Positions 1 through 9,939 of a stretch of 64,000 nucleotides of DNA are shown here, one piece after another. The notes beneath the pieces were generated by a model. That model was not told where the DNA came from, made no database searches, and saw only the letters and a program-made list of their open reading frames with translations. A program made the position numbers and the translations under genes. Origin of the DNA: Silanimonas lenta DSM 16282 (GTDB lineage Bacteria > Pseudomonadota > Gammaproteobacteria > Xanthomonadales > Xanthomonadaceae); contig NZ_KE386844.1 in assembly GCF_000429065.1 (NCBI RefSeq), positions 376,109 through 440,108 on the forward strand, read 5' to 3'. Each line of letters begins with the position of its first letter. Within the stretch, counting starts at the first letter, position 1.

Positions 1-303
1 GTGAACATCTCCACCTTCCTGGGGGCGCAGCGGGCGATCTCGATCGTCGATCTCGCCCTCACCAGCGTGAACTCGGCGCGGGCCGAGATGGGCGCGATCC
101 AGAACCGCTTCCAGTCGGTGATCTCCAACCTGACCACGAGCTCGGAGAACCTTTCGGCCTCGCGCAGCCGCATCCGCGACGCCGACTATGCCCGTGAGAC
201 GGCCGAGCTGACCCGCACGCAGATCCTGCAGCAGGCGGGTACGGCCATGCTGGCCCAGGCCAACCAGATCCCGCAGAACGTGCTCACCCTCCTCCGCGGC
301 TGA
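1..303 (+). CDS. fliC: Flagellin, C-terminal part (5' end outside window)
   Basis: This is the C-terminal D0/D1 end of flagellin, the extracellular filament subunit. The frame is open from base 1 to a TGA at 301-303. It carries the typical ending: an amphipathic helix with [13 protein letters not shown], then [15 protein letters not shown], and a closing helix rich in Q, A and L ending LRG. The GTG at position 1 is an internal Val codon, not a start, because the N-terminal D0/D1 helices are missing and must lie upstream. fliD follows after a 91-base gap with a possible hairpin. The family call is certain; only the left boundary is artificial. Confidence 0.95.
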   Translation: MNISTFLGAQRAISIVDLALTSVNSARAEMGAIQNRFQSVISNLTTSSENLSASRSRIRDADYARETAELTRTQILQQAGTAMLAQANQIPQNVLTLLRG

Positions 304-324
304 ACGCAGGCGGCACTGGCGGCG

Positions 325-361
325 GCAGCCGGCGCGGCGTACCTTCAGATCCGCCGGCTGC
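325..361 (+). terminator. Possible fliC terminator hairpin
   Basis: Inverted repeat GCAGCCGGCG / CGCCGGCTGC with a loop of about 17 bases, followed by TGCCGTTATT. The stem is strong, but the loop is long and the T tract is poor. It could attenuate flagellin transcription before fliD or be incidental. Confidence 0.3.
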
Positions 362-394
362 TGCCGTTATTCCTGCCGACGGAGGAGGTTTTCC

Positions 395-1726
395 ATGGCA
401 TCCCTTTCCAGTCCCGGCATTGGCTCAGGCCTGAACGTGAGCCAGTTGGTGGCCCAGCTGGTGGCCGCCGAGCGCGCCCCCTCGGAGCGCCGGATCGCCC
501 GCCAGGAAGCCGACGCCCGGGCCGATCTGTCGGCCTTCACCCAGGTGCGGAGCGTACTCTCGACCCTCCAGGGCGCCGCGGATGCCCTCGCCGGGGCGGG
601 TGGCGCCGGGCGCCGCGCGGTCGTGCAGCAGGGCGCGGGCTTCACCGCCAGCGCCAGTGCCTCGGCAGCCCTCGGCCGTTACGCCGTCGAAGTCGTCTCC
701 CTCGCGGCGGCGCAAAAGCAACAGAGTGCCGCTGTTTCCGCGACGGCCGATCTCGGCACGGGAACGCTCACCTTCACCGTCGATGGCGATTCCTACGAGG
801 TGGTGCTTGGTCCCACCACCACCATCGCCCAGCTCCGCGATGCCATCAACACGGCCACCGCAGGTCGCGGGCTTTCCGCCACCGTGGTGCGTGGTGATGC
901 CGGTGACGTGCTGGTCCTCAATTCGGCAGTCTCCGGCAGTGCCGGTGGCATCAGCGTGGCGGCAAGTGGAAGCATCGCCAGCTTCGCCTCGTCTTTTTCC
1001 GTTACCACGGCAGCGGCGGATGCGGTGGTGCGTGTCGATGGCGTGACCCGCACTTCCTCGTCCAATCAGCTCTCCGACCTCATTTCCGGGGTGACGCTGG
1101 AACTGACCAAGGCCGAGCCTGGTTCACCCTTCTTCCTTGATGTCACTGCGGATTCGACGGCGCTGCGCAGCTCGGTGCAGGCCTTCATCGGTGCCTACAA
1201 CGCGGCCCTTTCGGTGCTGCGCAATGTCAGCGCCTTCAATCCCGAGACCCGGGTAGCCGCTCCCCTCGCCGGGGATGCCGCCATCCGCGGCATCCAGCAG
1301 TCGTTGCGTGGTGCTCTCGGTGATGCCGCGGCAGAACTCGGTGCGCTTGGCATTCGCAGCAGCAAGGACGGCAGCCTGAGTCTGGACGCAGCCAAGTTCG
1401 ATGAGGCGCTTGCCGCCGATCCCTCTGCGGTCCGTCGCCTGTTCGACAAGACCGCGCCGCAGTCCCTGGGGGCGCGCCTTGCGGAGCGCCTCGGGGGAGC
1501 GGTGGCGCCGGGCGCCGGGCTCCTCGAGGGCCGGACCAGGGCCCTGAACGACCGGCTCAAGGCCCTGCAGGCCGACCGCGACCGCCTGGACGTGCGCATC
1601 CAGCGGATCGAGGAGGGCTATCGCCGGCAGTTCACCGCGCTCGATGGCCTGGTCGCGCAGCTGCAGTCCACCTCCACCTTTCTCGCGCAGGAGCTGGCCC
1701 GCCTGCCCGGTGCGTCCTCACGATGA
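395..1726 (+). CDS. fliD: Flagellar filament cap / hook-associated protein 2
   Basis: 443 residues. FliD forms the cap at the tip of the growing flagellum and helps exported flagellin fold into the filament. The N-terminus (GIGSGLNVSQLVAQLVAAERAP) is the classic FliD_N start, with coiled-coil-forming residues up to about 100. Variable, beta-rich, Thr/Ser/Ala-rich domains occupy the middle. The C-terminal FliD_C region (LEGRTRALNDRLKALQADRD, then a Phe/Leu helix) is present. GGAGGAGG lies 7 bases before the ATG. The last codons overlap fliS by four bases (ATGA), so the two are probably translationally coupled. The length is normal for the family. Confidence 0.95.
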   Translation: MASLSSPGIGSGLNVSQLVAQLVAAERAPSERRIARQEADARADLSAFTQVRSVLSTLQGAADALAGAGGAGRRAVVQQGAGFTASASASAALGRYAVEVVSLAAAQKQQSAAVSATADLGTGTLTFTVDGDSYEVVLGPTTTIAQLRDAINTATAGRGLSATVVRGDAGDVLVLNSAVSGSAGGISVAASGSIASFASSFSVTTAAADAVVRVDGVTRTSSSNQLSDLISGVTLELTKAEPGSPFFLDVTADSTALRSSVQAFIGAYNAALSVLRNVSAFNPETRVAAPLAGDAAIRGIQQSLRGALGDAAAELGALGIRSSKDGSLSLDAAKFDEALAADPSAVRRLFDKTAPQSLGARLAERLGGAVAPGAGLLEGRTRALNDRLKALQADRDRLDVRIQRIEEGYRRQFTALDGLVAQLQSTSTFLAQELARLPGASSR

Positions 1727-2109
1727 TGAATACCCGAAATCCTGCTGCCACCTACCGCTCGACGGCCGTCGAGACCAAAGTCCACGAGGCCGACCCGCAC
1801 CGCCTCATCGAGCTCATGTTCGAAGGCGCCATTCAGCGCCTTCGGGCCGCCGAGGGGGGAATCGCCACCGGCGATCTCGCACGCAAGGCAAAGGCGGCGG
1901 CGGAGGCCGGTGCGATCATCGATTCGCTCTCTGGCTGCCTCGATTTCCAGCAGGGCGGCGAGATCGCCGAGCGGCTTGCGGCCCTCTATGACTACGCCTC
2001 GCGGCGGGTTGCCGCCGCCAATGCCGCGGACGATGCCGCCGGGTTTGCCGAGGTGGCCTCCCTGCTCGACGAGATCCATTCGGCATGGAAGGCGATCCGC
2101 CCGGCCTGA
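1723..2109 (+). CDS. fliS: Flagellin export chaperone FliS
   Basis: 128 residues. FliS is a cytoplasmic four-helix chaperone that binds the C-terminus of flagellin and keeps it unpolymerised before export. The signature is at the N-terminus: Y-R-S-T near residue 12, then a helix with DPHRLIELMFEGAIQRL. It continues through an Ala/Lys-rich helix and a late helix containing YDYASRRVAAAN. The start ATG overlaps the fliD stop. The next gene starts 25 bases inside the 3' end in another frame. Length and position after fliD are standard. Confidence 0.95.
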   Translation: MMNTRNPAATYRSTAVETKVHEADPHRLIELMFEGAIQRLRAAEGGIATGDLARKAKAAAEAGAIIDSLSGCLDFQQGGEIAERLAALYDYASRRVAAANAADDAAGFAEVASLLDEIHSAWKAIRPA

Positions 2110-2411
2110 GTGCGGAGACGGGGGCATTCGCTTCGGCGATGGCCCTGCTCCGGGCTGCGGAGGAGGCCATTGGCCGTCTCGATCTTGCCTCGGCGGGCGA
2201 GTGTCTGCGCCGTTACGACGCCCTGCTTCGCTCGGCGCTGTCCCGGGTTCCGGCGGGGCTCTCCCGTTCGGAGGCCGAAGTGCTCCATCATTCCCAGACC
2301 ACCCTGCTGGGCCGGTTGATGGAAGTGCAGCGGCGGGTGGAGCTCGAATCCAGTGTGGCGCGAAAGAGCGGGCAGGCCGCCCGCGCCTACCTCGGCAATG
2401 TCGATGGCTGA
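2085..2411 (+). CDS. Hypothetical small helical protein in the FliT position
   Basis: 108 residues, almost entirely helix-forming (Ala, Leu, Arg, Glu), with no signal peptide and no membrane segment. It lies directly after fliS, where many bacteria encode FliT, the export chaperone for FliD. I see no sequence motif that would prove FliT, so the role rests on position and predicted helix content only. The ATG at 2085 overlaps fliS by 25 bases; an in-frame ATG at 2139 is an alternative. Its end overlaps the next gene by about 14 bases, so all five filament genes read as one tightly packed operon. Confidence 0.6.
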   Translation: MEGDPPGLSAETGAFASAMALLRAAEEAIGRLDLASAGECLRRYDALLRSALSRVPAGLSRSEAEVLHHSQTTLLGRLMEVQRRVELESSVARKSGQAARAYLGNVDG

Positions 2412-2925
2412 GCAGGGGGCCGTGCTGGCGCTGTTCGAAGGGCATGTTCATGCCGATGGCGAATGGCGTCTGGCTCTGAGCCCCGAGCCGCCGGATCCGG
2501 CGGCACTGGAGTTTGCCGAGCAGGCCCTGAGGGCCATCGCCATGGTCGAGGATCTGAAGCCGGATGCCATGGGTCTGGCGGCCGATCCGGCCCTGCGCCG
2601 CCTGGAGGCCAAGCTCGATCTCGCCCTCCTGCTGCTCACGCGCGCCGTTCTGCCCTCGGGTCCCGGCCAGCGTCGTCGGGCCCGGATCGGGGTTTCGGGG
2701 CTCTGGATCGAGGGGATTCCCGCCATGGCGGAGGCCGCGGCTCTGCACTGGCAGCCCTCGGAGGTGCTGCCGCTGGTAGTGCATCTGCCAGTCCGGTTCC
2801 TCGGACCGGAGGCCGGGGGAGGCTGCTGGGCTTTTCGGGGCCTGGCGCCGGGCCTTTCGGAGGCCCTCGAGCGACAGGTCTTCCGGCTGCACCGGCGGTC
2901 CCGGGCCTCGGGGCGGGAGTCCTGA
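2398..2925 (+). CDS. PilZ-like protein of the flagellar cluster
   Basis: About 175 residues. Xanthomonads carry a PilZ-type protein, usually an atypical one, between fliS and rpoN. The residues RRRARIGVSGLWIEG here resemble the PilZ core pattern RR..R...SG..., with the following strands in order. The N-terminal half is a Leu/Ala-rich helical region. If functional it would link cyclic-di-GMP to motility, but the upstream arginine motif is not clean, so c-di-GMP binding is uncertain. Two in-frame ATGs (2398 and 2404) overlap the preceding gene; neither has a convincing ribosome site. It is the last gene before the sigma-54 promoter. Confidence 0.6.
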   Translation: MSMAEQGAVLALFEGHVHADGEWRLALSPEPPDPAALEFAEQALRAIAMVEDLKPDAMGLAADPALRRLEAKLDLALLLLTRAVLPSGPGQRRRARIGVSGLWIEGIPAMAEAAALHWQPSEVLPLVVHLPVRFLGPEAGGGCWAFRGLAPGLSEALERQVFRLHRRSRASGRES

Positions 2926-2951
2926 GACGCCGGCCTTCCGTCGCCCCAGGC

Positions 2952-2967
2952 TGGCACGGCTCTTGCA
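2952..2967 (+). promoter_or_regulatory. Sigma-54 (-24/-12) promoter of rpoN
   Basis: TGGCACG-N4-TTGCA matches the sigma-54 consensus at every conserved base, with the -24 GG (2953-2954) and -12 GC (2965-2966) exactly 12 bases apart. Transcription would begin near 2978, leaving a leader of about 23 bases before the rpoN ATG at 3001. The site lies in a 75-base gap between convincing genes, so it is not a coding artefact. Confidence 0.85.
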
Positions 2968-3000
2968 TCCCGCTTCGGCACCCCGAAAGGACGTGCCGCC

Positions 3001-4404
3001 ATGAAGACCCGCCTCGCCGCCACCCAGACCCAGTCGCAGACCCTCAATGCCCAGGTGCTGCAGTCGATCCGCCTGCTCGGACTGACCGGGCTGGAGCTGG
3101 AGCAGGAACTGGCCGAGGCCCTGGCCCAGAACCCGATGCTGGAGCGCGAGGAAGACGAGCCTGCGGCAGGGGCGCCGGAGCCCGCGCCGCAGGACCGTGC
3201 CGCGCAGGAGGCGGCAGCCTTCGACGAGCTGCCCGAGTTCCCCCTGCATGCCAGCGCCGGCCGCGGCTTCGATCCCGACGAGGCCGAGGACCGCATGGCG
3301 CGGATCGCCGCCCCGCTCAGCAATGACCCGGCCCTGCGGGTGCTCGAGGGCCTGGCCATGGAGCTAAAGCCTCAGGACCTCGCCATCGCCGCCGCCTGGC
3401 TCGAGCGCACGGCCGATTCCGGCTACCTTGTGGGGGATCGCGAGGCCCTGGATGCCGAGATCAGCGCCGCCTTTGCCCTGCGTCCGGGCCGTGCCGAGGC
3501 CATCCGCCAGCGCCTGCTGCACGGCAGCCCGGCCGGGCTTGCCGCCATCGACCTGCGCGAATGCCTGATGGCGCAGCTGCACGACCTGCCGGCCGGCGAG
3601 CCCGGCGTGGCGCTGGCCCGCGACATGATCGACCGCAGCCTCGGGCTGCTCGCCGAACGCGACTGGCCGGCCCTCTCGCAGCGCCACGATGCCCCGCTGG
3701 AGGCCCTGCGCGCCGCGGCGCGGCTGATCCAGTCGCTCAACCCCCGGCCTGGCGAACCCCTGCTCGCCGAGGAACCGGTGCACGTGCTGCCCGACGTGGT
3801 GGCCTGGAAGGCCGACGGCCGCTGGCAGGTGGCGCTGAACCCGCAGGCCGCCCCGCGGGTGCGGGTGGCGAGCGAGTACGAAAGCGCGCTGGCCGAGGCC
3901 GGCGACCATCCGAGCGTGCAGCACCTGAAGGCCCTGATGAACGAGGCGCGCTGGCTGGCCCGCGGCATCGCCCAGCGCCACGACACCCTACTCAAGGTGG
4001 CGCGCGCCGTGGTGGCGCGCCAGCAGGCCTTCCTCGAACGCGGCGAGGAGGCCATGCTGCCGCTCACCCTCAAGGACATCGCCGCGGAGGTGGGCGTGCA
4101 CGAGAGCACCGTCTCGCGCATCACCAGCGGCAAGTACCTGCAGACCCCGCGCGGCCTGTTCGAGCTGAAGCGCTTCTTCGGCGTGAAGCTGGAGGGCAGT
4201 GCCATCGCCGGGGTGGCGGTGAAGGCCCTGGTGAAGAAGCTGATCGGGGCCGAGCGCCCGGAGGCGCCGCTCTCCGACGAGGTGCTGGTGGCCCTGCTGG
4301 CCCGCCGCGGCGTGCAGGTGGCCCGGCGCACCGTCGCCAAGTATCGTGAGCAGCTGAACCTCCCGCCGGCGCGGCAGCGGGGCCAGGCGGCCCGCGCGGC
4401 CTGA
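3001..4404 (+). CDS. rpoN: RNA polymerase sigma-54 factor
   Basis: 467 residues. Sigma-54 directs core polymerase to -24/-12 promoters and needs an AAA+ activator to open DNA. All regions are visible. Region I is at the N-terminus (TQSQTLNAQVLQSIRLLGL, then LAQNPMLE). An acidic region II follows. The core-binding domain is in the middle. There is a helix-turn-helix (DIAAEVGVHESTVSRITSGKY) and the RpoN box ARRTVAKYRE at about 441-450. It is preceded by its own sigma-54 promoter and followed by a REC regulator and FleQ. Xanthomonads often have two rpoN genes; this one has the position of the flagellar copy (rpoN2). Confidence 0.95.
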   Translation: MKTRLAATQTQSQTLNAQVLQSIRLLGLTGLELEQELAEALAQNPMLEREEDEPAAGAPEPAPQDRAAQEAAAFDELPEFPLHASAGRGFDPDEAEDRMARIAAPLSNDPALRVLEGLAMELKPQDLAIAAAWLERTADSGYLVGDREALDAEISAAFALRPGRAEAIRQRLLHGSPAGLAAIDLRECLMAQLHDLPAGEPGVALARDMIDRSLGLLAERDWPALSQRHDAPLEALRAAARLIQSLNPRPGEPLLAEEPVHVLPDVVAWKADGRWQVALNPQAAPRVRVASEYESALAEAGDHPSVQHLKALMNEARWLARGIAQRHDTLLKVARAVVARQQAFLERGEEAMLPLTLKDIAAEVGVHESTVSRITSGKYLQTPRGLFELKRFFGVKLEGSAIAGVAVKALVKKLIGAERPEAPLSDEVLVALLARRGVQVARRTVAKYREQLNLPPARQRGQAARAA

Positions 4405-4432
4405 GCCGGCTCCGCCCCACCAGAGTCCGTCC

Positions 4433-4815
4433 ATGCGTCCTGTCCGCCTGCTGCTCGTCGACGATCACGAGGCCTTCCTCAAGGCCGCCGAGCGCCATCT
4501 GCGGCGCATCGGCCACGTCGAGCTGGTGGGCCGTGGCCACGACGGCCTCGAGGCCGTGTCCCTGGCCGATGCCCTGAAGCCGGACGTGGTGGTGCTCGAC
4601 CTCGCCATGCCGGGGATGGGCGGCCTGCAGGCCACCCGCCTGATCAAGGCCCAGGACGAGCCGCCCTTCGTCGTGGTGGCCTCGCACTTCGACGATGCGG
4701 AGCACCGCGAGCATGCCCGGCGGGCCGGGGCCGATGCCTTCATCAGCAAGCTCAACTACATCGCCGAGCTGCTGCCCTTGCTGGACGAACGGGCGCGGCA
4801 GGCCCGGGGCGGCGC

Positions 4816-4819
<4 letters not shown>
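4433..4819 (+). CDS. REC-only response regulator between rpoN and fleQ
   Basis: 128 residues forming a single receiver domain with no output domain. The full phosphorylation pocket is present: acidic pair D10/D11, phosphoacceptor D56 in [10 protein letters not shown], switch Ser84 and Lys106. It should therefore be phosphorylatable and act by protein contact, in the manner of CheY or a phosphate sink. No histidine kinase is encoded next to it. The stop overlaps the fleQ start (ATGA), so it is coupled to FleQ, which itself lacks the phosphoacceptor. A partnership with FleQ or the flagellar motor is an inference from position. Confidence 0.85.
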
Positions 4820-6312
<1,493 letters not shown>

Positions 6313-6333
6313 CGGCGCCCGGCGGGGCGGATT

Positions 6334-6555
6334 TCAGCCCTTGGGCTTGCGCAGCACCAGTAGCACCACGCCCACGCCGATGCCGGCGAAGGCGGCCCAT
6401 TTCGGCACGGCCACGTTCTCCTTCTCCTTCACCGCCAGCTCGATCGGCCCGAGCTTCACGTCCTTGCTGTCCTTGGTGTAGCTGAAGCCGCCTTCGGCCA
6501 GGGCCCAGGTGCTGGCGATGATGAGGAGCACGGCGATGATGCGCAGGGCGAGCAT
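6334..6555 (-). CDS. Small two-helix inner-membrane protein
   Basis: 73 residues using the ATG at 6555; a longer frame to 6615 has no supporting start. It has one hydrophobic helix at the N-terminus (residues 2-20) and another near the C-terminus (WAAFAGIGVGVVLLVL). Between them is a charged loop (SYTKDSKDVKLGPIELAVKEKE) that resembles a conserved family of small bacterial membrane proteins of unknown function. It is convergent with fleQ, with only about 20 bases between the stops. No function can be assigned. Confidence 0.75.
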   Translation of the reverse strand: MLALRIIAVLLIIASTWALAEGGFSYTKDSKDVKLGPIELAVKEKENVAVPKWAAFAGIGVGVVLLVLRKPKG

Positions 6556-6630
6556 GGGGGCCTCGTCGGGCGATGGGGGTGGCCGCAGGATGCGCATCCC
6601 CGGCCGGTATCGCAAGCGCCGCGGCCGGCC

Positions 6631-7353
6631 TCAGCCCGCCCGGCCGAAGATCTGCTCTGCGCGGTTGAACAGGATCCAGCTGGTGGCGATGTACTTGTCG
6701 CCGCCCACCGGCCGGTTGCCGCGGTGGGTGTGGGTGAAGGCGGTGGGGGCGATCAGCACGCTGCCGGTCTTCGGCACCACGCGGCGGCGCTGGTAGAGGA
6801 ACTCGGTCTCGCCCTCGTCGAAGTCCTCGTTGAGGTAGACCGTCCACAGCAGGGTGCGGTGCAGGGTCTCGGCATTGGCATCGCGCGGGTAGAGCTCGCA
6901 GTGCCAGTAGGGGTAGCCGCCCTCGCCGGCGGTGTAGCGCTGCAGGTTGATGCTGCCGGGGCGCAGCAGCTGCTGCACCAGGGCCACGAGGCCGGCATCG
7001 TCCATGGCCGCGAGGTCCCCGGCGCCGAGCCGGCGCGGGGCGCCGCCATCGGCCGGGCGGAATTCCAGCATCAGCGGTGCCACGAGGGCATAGGGATAAG
7101 TGCGCAGGTAGGCCAGCAGGGCCTTGAGCACCGCGCCCATCAAAGGGCCGCTGACATCGCTCCATTCCGGCCGGCTGCTGATGTCGAGATCGCGGCTTTT
7201 CTTGAGCTCGGGGTACACCCCGCCGCCCACCCGCCCCTCGACATGGGCCGAGGCGTCGAAGCGCCGGCACACCGCCGCGCACCAGTCCGGGTCGAGCAGG
7301 CCCTCGTAGACCTCGATGAAGTCCGGCATCGCCTCGCTCTCCGCCCCGGCCAT
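6631..7353 (-). CDS. 2-oxoglutarate/Fe(II) dioxygenase, prolyl-4-hydroxylase-like
   Basis: 240 residues. The C-terminal half fits the double-stranded beta-helix of prolyl-4-hydroxylase-type oxygenases. It has an HCE metal-ligand candidate in GYPYWHCELYPR, a distal His in PTAFTHTHRGNRP, and a following Arg/Lys that would hold 2-oxoglutarate. Such enzymes couple decarboxylation of 2-oxoglutarate to substrate hydroxylation; the substrate cannot be inferred. The start is the ATG at 7353, with an alternative at 7329 (MPDFIEVY). The gene lies 3 bases downstream of the fbp stop on the same strand, so they are probably co-transcribed. Confidence 0.8.
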   Translation of the reverse strand: MAGAESEAMPDFIEVYEGLLDPDWCAAVCRRFDASAHVEGRVGGGVYPELKKSRDLDISSRPEWSDVSGPLMGAVLKALLAYLRTYPYALVAPLMLEFRPADGGAPRRLGAGDLAAMDDAGLVALVQQLLRPGSINLQRYTAGEGGYPYWHCELYPRDANAETLHRTLLWTVYLNEDFDEGETEFLYQRRRVVPKTGSVLIAPTAFTHTHRGNRPVGGDKYIATSWILFNRAEQIFGRAG

Positions 7354-7356
7354 GGT

Positions 7357-8361
7357 TCAGCCCTCGCGCATGTAGCGTTCGAACACCGCCACTTCGTTCT
7401 TCGAGCCGAGCACCACCGGCACCCGCTGGTGCAGGCCGGCAGGCTGCACCTCGAGCATGCGCTGGTGGCCGGTGCTGGCCGCGCCGCCGGCCTGCTCGAC
7501 GAGGAAGGCCATCGGGTTGGCCTCGTACATCAGGCGCAGGCGGCCACCCTTGTCGCGGCACTTCGCATCCACGGGATAGAGGAAGATGCCGCCGCGGCTC
7601 ATGATGCGGTGCACATCGGCCACCATGCTGGCGATCCAGCGGGTGTTGAAGTCCTTGCCGCGCGGGCCGGTCCTGCCGGCGACGAGGTCGTCGACATAGC
7701 GCTTCACCGGGGCGTCCCAGTGCCGCGCGTTGCTGGCATTGATGGCGTATTCCTGGGTGTCCTCGGGGATGCGCACGCCGCGCTGGGTGAGGATGAAGCT
7801 GCCGGTCTCGCGGTCCAGGGTGAACACATGGGTGCCGTGGCCCACGGTCAGCACCAGCACGGTGCTGGGGCCGTAGACGGTGTAGCCGGCGGCCACCTGC
7901 GCCGTGCCCGGCTGCAGGAAGTGCGCGGTCTTCGGCTCGGTCACGCCGTCCGGGCAGCGCAGCACCGAGAAGATGGTGCCGACACTCACGTTCACGTCGA
8001 TGTTCGAGCTGCCGTCGAGCGGATCGAACAGCAGCAGGAAGTTGCCCTTCGGATAGACATCGGGGATCGGATGCGGCTCGTCCATCTCCTCCGAGGCGAT
8101 GCCGGCGAGATGGCCGCCCCAGGCATTGGCCTCCAGCAGGATCTCGTTGGAGAGCACGTCGAGCTTCTTCTGCGCCTCGCCCTGCACGTTCGAGGCGCCG
8201 GCATCGCCGAGCACGCCGCCGAGCGCGCCCTTACTGATGGCATAGCTGATGCCCTTGCAGGCCCGCGCCACCACTTCGATCAGCAGGCGCAGTTCGGCAT
8301 TGATCTGCCCGGCGCGTTCGGCCTCGATCAGGAAGCGGGTGAGCGGGGTGCGGGTGGACAT
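7357..8361 (-). CDS. fbp: Fructose-1,6-bisphosphatase class I
   Basis: 334 residues. It removes the 1-phosphate from fructose-1,6-bisphosphate in gluconeogenesis in the cytoplasm. Metal and substrate motifs are visible: [14 protein letters not shown] (metal-binding acidic residues), [22 protein letters not shown] (the FBPase DPLDGS signature), and near the end SRGGIFLYP with a Lys-rich segment. I start at [11 protein letters not shown] (8361) because the upstream extension is Pro/Arg-rich and overlaps the promoter region. A TAGAAT -10 element is at 8390-8395 on this strand. The length is normal. Confidence 0.95.
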   Translation of the reverse strand: MSTRTPLTRFLIEAERAGQINAELRLLIEVVARACKGISYAISKGALGGVLGDAGASNVQGEAQKKLDVLSNEILLEANAWGGHLAGIASEEMDEPHPIPDVYPKGNFLLLFDPLDGSSNIDVNVSVGTIFSVLRCPDGVTEPKTAHFLQPGTAQVAAGYTVYGPSTVLVLTVGHGTHVFTLDRETGSFILTQRGVRIPEDTQEYAINASNARHWDAPVKRYVDDLVAGRTGPRGKDFNTRWIASMVADVHRIMSRGGIFLYPVDAKCRDKGGRLRLMYEANPMAFLVEQAGGAASTGHQRMLEVQPAGLHQRVPVVLGSKNEVAVFERYMREG

Positions 8362-8438
8362 CGGGCAGGCTCCGGGGCGGGGAGGGCGCATTCTAGCGGG
8401 GCCGCCCTGCACGGGCGGCGGGATGCCAGAATCGCCGC

Positions 8439-9680
8439 ATGCTGGACGAAGCGACCATCACCGGTTACCTGAGCGCCCTGGGTCTTGGCCTGCTGATCGG
8501 CGTGGTGCGCGAGCGCCAGCGCGACCACCATGGCCATGCCCCGGCCGGCATGCGCACCCACACCCTCGCCGCACTGGGGGGCGCCGTGGCCTGGAGCCTC
8601 GGCATGCCGGTGCTGCTGGTGCTGCTGGCGGCGGTGGGCCTGCTCACCTATGGCAGCTACCGGCTCAACGATGCCTCCGACCCCGGCCAGACCGGCGAGA
8701 TGGCCCTGCTGGTGACGGTGCTGCTCGGCGCCCTGGCGCTCGGCTCGCCGGGCCTCGCCGCGGCGCTGGCGGTGCTGGTGGCCATGCTGCTGCGCGCCCG
8801 CGTGGCCCTGCACCGGCTCGGCCGCGAGCTGATCAGCGAGGCCGAGATGCGCGATGGCCTGCTGCTGCTGGCCGCCGCCCTGCTGGTGCTGCCCCTGCTG
8901 CCGAACGAGGCCATCGGCCCCGGCGGGGCGCTGAACCCGCAGAAGCTGTGGCGCCTCGTGGTGCTGGTGATGGCGGTGAGCGCCCTCGGCCATGTCGCCC
9001 TGCGGGTGGTGGGGGCGGCGCGCGGCCTGGCCCTGGCCGGCTTCTTCGCCGGTTTCGTCTCTTCCACCGCCGCCATCGCCGGTTTCGGCCAGCGCCTGCG
9101 CGAGGCGCCGGGTCTGCTGCGGCCCAGCGTGGCCGCCGCCATGTTCGCCGCGCTGGCCTCCCTGCTGCTGATGTTCCCGGTGCTGGCCACGGTCTCGGCC
9201 AGCCTGCTGAAGGCCGCGATGCCGATGCTGGTGGCCTTCGCCCTGGTGCTGGCGGCCGGTGGCTCGCTCGGCCTTCGTGGCGGCCGCGGCGAGGAGCCGG
9301 CCCCCACCCAGGCCTCGCGCATGTTCCGCTTCAGCCACGCGCTCTATTTCGCCGCCTTCATGGCCGGGGTGCTGCTGCTCTCGGCCGTGCTGGGCGCCCG
9401 CTTCGGCGAGGCCGGGGCGCTCGCCACCGCCTTCTTCGCCGCCATCGCCGAAGTGCATGCCGCCGCGGCCTCGGTGGGCCAGCTGGTGGCCCAGGGCCTG
9501 CTCGAGGTGCCGCAGGGCCAGCGCGCCCTGCTCGCCGTGCTGGCGGCCAGCGTGATCGCCCGCGGCATCGTGGCCTGGGTCACCGGCGGCCCGGCCTATG
9601 GCGGGCGGGTGGCGCTGGGCCTCGCCATCGCCTGGACGGCCGCCCTGCTGGCGACCGTGGCCTGGCCCTGGCCGGGCTGA
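8439..9680 (+). CDS. MgtC/DUF4010-family multi-pass membrane protein
   Basis: 413 residues and strongly hydrophobic, with many predicted transmembrane helices. The N-terminal part has the MgtC/SapB pattern [14 protein letters not shown] and a following [15 protein letters not shown]. The rest corresponds to the DUF4010 domain, with repeated small-residue helices such as [16 protein letters not shown]. The family function is unsettled; magnesium or phosphate homeostasis is proposed for MgtC, but this larger architecture is uncharacterised. The start at 8439 follows a CAGAAT box (8427-8432) by only 6 bases, so a very short leader is likely. It is convergent with the next gene, with no gap. Confidence 0.85.
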   Translation: MLDEATITGYLSALGLGLLIGVVRERQRDHHGHAPAGMRTHTLAALGGAVAWSLGMPVLLVLLAAVGLLTYGSYRLNDASDPGQTGEMALLVTVLLGALALGSPGLAAALAVLVAMLLRARVALHRLGRELISEAEMRDGLLLLAAALLVLPLLPNEAIGPGGALNPQKLWRLVVLVMAVSALGHVALRVVGAARGLALAGFFAGFVSSTAAIAGFGQRLREAPGLLRPSVAAAMFAALASLLLMFPVLATVSASLLKAAMPMLVAFALVLAAGGSLGLRGGRGEEPAPTQASRMFRFSHALYFAAFMAGVLLLSAVLGARFGEAGALATAFFAAIAEVHAAAASVGQLVAQGLLEVPQGQRALLAVLAASVIARGIVAWVTGGPAYGGRVALGLAIAWTAALLATVAWPWPG

Positions 9681-9923
9681 TCAGGCCCGCTTGAGCACCC
9701 GCAGCACCACGATCAGCAGGACGGCGCCGAGGGTGGCCACGAGGAGGCTGCCGAGCAGGCCGCCCCAGGCGATGCCGAGCTTGCCGAACAGGTAGCCGCC
9801 GATCAGGGCGCCCAGCACGCCGACCACGATGTCGCCGACGAGGCCGAAGCCGCCGCCACGCACGATCAGGCCGGCCAGCCAGCCGGCAATCAGTCCCACG
9901 AGGATGAACCAGACGAATTCCAT
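9681..9923 (-). CDS. GlsB/YeaQ/YmgE family small membrane protein
   Basis: 80 residues. This is a transglycosylase-associated-protein/GlsB-type protein: three hydrophobic helices with glycine-rich turns (GLIAGWLAGLIVRGGGFGLVGDIVVGVLGA). Family members are induced by stress, but their molecular job is unknown. The start at 9923 is fixed by GAAGGAGG 8 bases upstream; the longer frame would run into the efflux gene. It begins 16 bases after the stop of the outer-membrane efflux gene on the same strand, so it may be the last gene of the TetR-controlled operon. Confidence 0.88.
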   Translation of the reverse strand: MEFVWFILVGLIAGWLAGLIVRGGGFGLVGDIVVGVLGALIGGYLFGKLGIAWGGLLGSLLVATLGAVLLIVVLRVLKRA

Positions 9924-9939
9924 CGGTGCGCCTCCTTCT

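Noticed and set aside
1..3. GTG at base 1 as the start of a small flagellin-like gene
   Set aside because: The sequence is the middle of the flagellin C-terminal helix; the frame simply continues from outside the window.
365..372. GCCGTTAT before fliD as a sigma-28 -10 element
   Set aside because: It resembles GCCGATAA, but no TAAA-like -35 lies at the required distance, and it overlaps a hairpin.
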